From Limosilactobacillus reuteri (lineage in GTDB: Bacteria > Bacillota > Bacilli > Lactobacillales > Lactobacillaceae): DNA of 64,000 bases. Below the pieces are notes generated by a model. It had not been told where the DNA came from and made no database searches. It saw nothing but the letters and a program-made list of their open reading frames with translations. This document shows positions 61,387-64,000 of this stretch, piece by piece. The DNA is taken from assembly GCF_020784725.1 (NCBI RefSeq), contig NZ_JAJGTZ010000023.1:91311-155310 (forward strand), in the 5' to 3' direction. The translations under genes and the position numbers were made by a program. Position 1 is the stretch's first letter. Each line of letters opens with the position of its first letter.

Positions 61387-61690
61387 TGGAATGGCCTCCT
61401 TTCATTAAAATTTACTGGTCTTAATCTGATCACTGCATGATAGCCCCTAATTACAATCACTAAAAACATCCTCGCAAGTATCAGTATTCATTGGTTAGAG
61501 AGTTAAAGCTGCACCTAATCCTACTCTGAATTAGTAAACTATCTAATCGATACAGCATGTGAGTTCGAAAATCAGTAGATTGGCTGGGCGGCAGACTTCA
61601 TAAGTAGTTAAAAACTACAGGAGGTATTAACCTATACCAGTTGACCAAAGCCAATGATAATTAGAGGTTATCATGCGGTGACCAGAAAAC
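61387..61690 (-). ncRNA. Candidate bridge RNA region of the IS110 element
   Basis: In IS110 elements the non-coding end next to the transposase start encodes a bridge RNA that guides donor and target choice. This 300-base end contains clear hairpins: GTAGTT-AAA-AACTAC (61604-61618), GGTAT-N6-ATACC (61623-61638) and GATAA-N7-TTATC (61656-61672). The exact RNA ends and guide loops cannot be fixed by eye. Confidence 0.45.
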
Positions 61691-61749
61691 AAGGTGTAAT
61701 GTAGCAAAATCCGTAAGGATATATTTATAGAATACGAGGAGTAATTAAT

Positions 61750-62673
61750 ATGACAGAAATCACAAATTCAATCGTAAATTTAATCGGTAATACTCCGATT
61801 GTTAAGTTAAATCACGTTGTTCCTGAAGATGCAGCAGATGTCTATGTAAAGCTTGAATTCTTTAATCCCGGCGGTTCAATTAAGGATCGGATTGCCCTCG
61901 CGATGATTGAAGAAGCGGAAAAAAACGGTAAATTACAAGCAGGGGGAACAATCGTTGAACCAACCTCTGGAAACACCGGTGTTGGATTAGCCATGGTTGC
62001 GGCTGCTAAGAGATATCATCTTATCATCACCATGCCAGAAACAATGAGTATTGAACGCCGTAAACTTATGCAAGGTTATGGGGCCGAACTCATTCTTACT
62101 CCCGGTGCCGACGGAATGAAAGGTGCAATTGCAAAAGCAGAAGAATTAGTTAAAGAAAAAGACTACTTTATGCCAATGCAATTTGATAATCCAGCAAATC
62201 CAGCAATTCATGAAGAAACTACGGGAAAAGAAATTCTTGAAGCATTTGGCGATGATATTCCGGACGCATTTGTTGCTGGTGTTGGGACTGGAGGAACGCT
62301 TACTGGGGTTGGTCATGCACTGAAAAAAGTTAATTCTAATGTTCAGGTTTATGCTCTTGAACCAGCAGAATCTCCAGTATTAAAAGAAGGGAAAGGTGGC
62401 AAGCACAAGATTCAAGGTATCAGTGCCGGCTTTATCCCAAAAGTTCTTGATACTGATGTTTACGACGGAATCATTGAAATTAAGAGCAATGACGCAATTG
62501 CAATGGCACGCGAAGTCGGTCACCAAGAAGGAATTCTTGTTGGTATCTCGGCTGGTGCTAATATCAAGGGTGCAATTGAAGTTGCCAAAAAGCTTGGTAA
62601 GGGTAAGCAAGTTATTACTGTTGCTCCCGATGGCGGTGACCGTTACCTTTCAACAGAATTATTTGATTATTAA
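61750..62673 (+). CDS. cysK: Cysteine synthase (O-acetylserine sulfhydrylase) CysK
   Basis: A 307-residue PLP enzyme that makes cysteine from O-acetylserine and sulfide. It has [13 protein letters not shown] at the start, [20 protein letters not shown] with the PLP lysine, [18 protein letters not shown] and [13 protein letters not shown], the phosphate loop. ACGAGGAG precedes the ATG. It was probably co-transcribed with the metA-like gene before the IS110 insertion; now its expression may depend on read-through or on promoters in the insertion end. Confidence 0.95.
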   Translation: MTEITNSIVNLIGNTPIVKLNHVVPEDAADVYVKLEFFNPGGSIKDRIALAMIEEAEKNGKLQAGGTIVEPTSGNTGVGLAMVAAAKRYHLIITMPETMSIERRKLMQGYGAELILTPGADGMKGAIAKAEELVKEKDYFMPMQFDNPANPAIHEETTGKEILEAFGDDIPDAFVAGVGTGGTLTGVGHALKKVNSNVQVYALEPAESPVLKEGKGGKHKIQGISAGFIPKVLDTDVYDGIIEIKSNDAIAMAREVGHQEGILVGISAGANIKGAIEVAKKLGKGKQVITVAPDGGDRYLSTELFDY

Positions 62674-62744
62674 AAATTAAAACGTAAAGAAAGACAGCAG
62701 TCACTTGTGATTTCATTTTTTGACGCGTAGCCATCCTTGTGGGG

Positions 62745-62782
62745 GTGGGACTAAAAACTCGCAAGCGAGTTTTTAGTCCCAC
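62745..62782. repeat. Perfect long palindrome after cysK
   Basis: Arms GTGGGACTAAAAACTCGC and its exact complement surround AA; 18-bp stem. T-rich sequence follows on the plus strand, so it can also terminate cysK. The inner part is shared with the palindrome at 22448-22487, which has other outer arms. Confidence 0.85.
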
Positions 62783-62856
62783 TCTCTTTTCTTTTTTCTA
62801 TTGACCACGACCTTACGTCATTAGCTACACTTAATAGTATGAAAGGAGTGGTTAAC

Positions 62857-63561
62857 ATGTATACGACTGGTCAATTAGCAAAAAAATGTAATGTTTCAAT
62901 CAGAACAATCCAATACTATGATCGCCGGGGGTTGCTTCATGCTAAACGAACAGAAAATGGATTGCGCCATTATGACGATCATGATCTTAAACAACTTCAA
63001 GAAATTCTAATTTATAAACAACTAGGATTCAGCTTAAAGGATATTCAACAGATTATTAATGACACTGACAATAATACCCTACAAAGCCTAATTATTAACC
63101 AACGAAGTAAGCTCCAGCAAGAAATTAAGGATGCTTCAGCGCAATTAGCAAGTCTATCTCAACTAGAAACTTTTTTAAATAAACATTCTGATTTCCCAGG
63201 AAATATCAGTCAAAGCATTTTTGATAAGATCAAAAAGATAAAGAAGTTAAAACAGCTACGAATTAAATTGTTGCTTATTGGTATCAGTATCGACTTCATT
63301 CTTTGGGGCAGTATTCTTTACTTTCTTTTTTATCAAGGAAATTTGATATGGTTATTATTAGGAATCCTTATTACAGTTGCTTTAACTTGGTATATTACCA
63401 TAAATTATTACCATCATACTTGCTATATCTGTCCTCATTGTTCTCATCAGTTTAGAGTATCGTTTAGTAATTGGCTTTTTGCACGTCATACCCCTAATAC
63501 AAGGTATCTTACATGCAATAAGTGCCATCAAAAAAATTATTGTATTGAAGAATATTATTAA
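62857..63561 (+). CDS. MerR family regulator with membrane segments and C-terminal zinc ribbon
   Basis: A 234-residue protein. Residues 1-110 form a MerR DNA-binding domain (TTGQLAKKCNVSIRTIQYYD, then LKQLQEILIYKQLGFSLKDI) and a short coiled-coil. Residues about 142-190 hold two adjoining hydrophobic segments (LLLIGISIDFILWGSILYFL and LIWLLLGILITVAL). The tail has CYICPHCSHQ and LTCNKCHQKNYC, two CxxC pairs forming a zinc ribbon. AAGGAG fits the ATG at 62857. Its target and signal are unknown. Confidence 0.85.
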   Translation: MYTTGQLAKKCNVSIRTIQYYDRRGLLHAKRTENGLRHYDDHDLKQLQEILIYKQLGFSLKDIQQIINDTDNNTLQSLIINQRSKLQQEIKDASAQLASLSQLETFLNKHSDFPGNISQSIFDKIKKIKKLKQLRIKLLLIGISIDFILWGSILYFLFYQGNLIWLLLGILITVALTWYITINYYHHTCYICPHCSHQFRVSFSNWLFARHTPNTRYLTCNKCHQKNYCIEEYY

Positions 63562-63565
63562 TCAT

Positions 63566-63694
63566 AACCACCCGTCAAACGGGTGGTTTGCACATCGGCT
63601 ATAAGCCGATAATAAAAGCCGGCGTCTCAAGGCGCTGGCTTTCGCTTTGCTCAAGCCAAAATGCTCTGACTACTTTGCCACCGCTTTAAGCGGT
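63566..63694. repeat. Series of four hairpins at the 3' side of the IS200/IS605 element
   Basis: AACCACCCGT-CAA-ACGGGTGGTT (63566-63588), ATCGGCT-ATA-AGCCGAT (63594-63610), AAAGCCGGCG/CGCTGGCTTT (63615-63642) and ACCGCT-TTA-AGCGGT (63680-63694). The first is probably the subterminal hairpin recognised by the HUH transposase at one end of the element; the rest lie between it and the gene. Confidence 0.6.
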
Positions 63695-63706
63695 GTTTGT
63701 ACTACT

Positions 63707-64000
63707 TCACTTACCCTTAAAAGGGTCCGAATATTCCACACTTGTTAGCTTATCCATTGCTATATCATGTTTCTCTTGATCTCGGATATACTTCTTTATC
63801 GTGGATTCATTCAATCCAACTGTACTTACGTAGTAGCCTTCAGCCCAAAAATGTCGGTTCCCATATTTGTATTTTAAGTTTGCATGTCGATCAAACATCA
63901 TTAATGCACTTTTCCCTTTTAAGTATCCCATAAACTGCGATACACTTAGCTTCGGCGGAATACTTACTAACAAGTGCACATGATCTGGCATCATATGACC
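63707..64000 (-). CDS. tnpA: IS200/IS605 family transposase TnpA (partial, N-terminus outside window)
   Basis: A HUH-type single-strand transposase. MMPDHVHLLVSIPP carries the His-hydrophobic-His metal motif, and EGYYVSTVGLNESTIKKYI the catalytic Tyr. The C-terminal 96 or so residues are present and the frame is open to the window end, so roughly the first third of a typical 150-residue protein is outside. No tnpB is seen in the window on its downstream side. Confidence 0.92.
   Translation of the reverse strand, partial: GHMMPDHVHLLVSIPPKLSVSQFMGYLKGKSALMMFDRHANLKYKYGNRHFWAEGYYVSTVGLNESTIKKYIRDQEKHDIAMDKLTSVEYSDPFKGK

Larger units (their letters stand above)
60105..61697 (-). mobile_element. 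IS110-family insertion sequence between the metA-like gene and cysK
   Basis: One transposase gene with long non-coding flanks and no terminal inverted repeats, as is usual for IS110. The octamer CAAGGTGT stands at 60105-60112 and again at 61690-61697, which may mark the element's borders or its recombined core; removing one copy with the sequence between would leave a spacer of roughly 110-120 bases between the metA-like gene and cysK. The borders are estimates. Confidence 0.7.

Noticed and set aside
63566..63694. CRISPR array
   Set aside because: The hairpins are of different sequence and length and are not direct repeats with spacers; they belong to the IS200/IS605 end.

Overview
The window looks like the chromosome of a heterofermentative lactic acid bacterium, most likely Limosilactobacillus reuteri or a very close relative. 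The evidence is low G+C content, AGGAGG-type ribosome binding sites, frequent TTG/GTG starts, a complete propanediol/glycerol dehydratase microcompartment (pdu) operon next to cobalamin synthesis genes, and an adenosyltransferase carrying the residues described for the L. reuteri PduO enzyme (Asp35, Phe112, Arg128, Arg132). No rRNA, tRNA or CRISPR array was seen.

Layout. 1-2282: end of the cobalamin operon (cbiA, cut by the window edge, and cobD). 2645-6284: a corrinoid-handling and accessory group (adenosyltransferase, flavodoxin, FMN reductase fused to an acetyltransferase, EutP/PduV GTPase, CadD-like permease, histidine phosphatase). 6380-21107: a tyrosine phosphatase and then the pdu operon, all on the minus strand and transcribed pduA-B-C-D-E-G-H-K-J-L-M-N-O-(HbpS-like)-P-Q-W-U. 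21360-24200: the divergent regulator pocR, then eutJ and the glycerol facilitator pduF. 24371-34486: housekeeping and unknown genes, including an odd trio of a degenerate ABC ATPase, a degenerate Rossmann protein and a DUF1836 protein. 34777-37838: zwf and gnd, feeding the phosphoketolase pathway. 38337-47598: a LacS-type permease and, further on, a galK-galT-galR operon that appears to share an operator with it. 47793-53488: a GDSL esterase, a second tyrosine phosphatase, unknown genes, a GreA-like factor and a PnuC-like transporter with a structured leader. 54507-58956: a Bce-type two-component system with its ABC transporter. 58967-62673: a metA-like/cysK unit, split by an IS110 element and preceded by an apparent cysteine leader peptide. 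62857-64000: a MerR-type membrane protein and an IS200/IS605 transposase.

How the parts work together. PduF admits glycerol or propanediol. PduCDE dehydrates it inside a shell made of PduA/B/J/K/N/U, using adenosylcobalamin made by the cbi/cob genes and two adenosyltransferases. PduGH reactivates the enzyme, PduP/L/W convert the aldehyde to acid and ATP, and PduQ reduces it to alcohol, which re-oxidises the NADH formed by the pentose phosphate/phosphoketolase route. Several cre-like sites suggest control by CcpA.

The most notable observations are: (1) the PocR-like regulator ends in a domain that looks like the transcobalamin-type DUF4430 fold, suggesting direct corrinoid sensing; (2) a 16-residue leader peptide ending Cys-Cys lies between a strong promoter and the metA-like/cysK genes, with mutually exclusive RNA pairings downstream; (3) an IS110 insertion with a likely bridge-RNA end splits that operon; (4) a shared 18-bp palindromic operator links lacS and galK; (5) the catalytically degraded ABC/Rossmann/DUF1836 trio has no obvious function.
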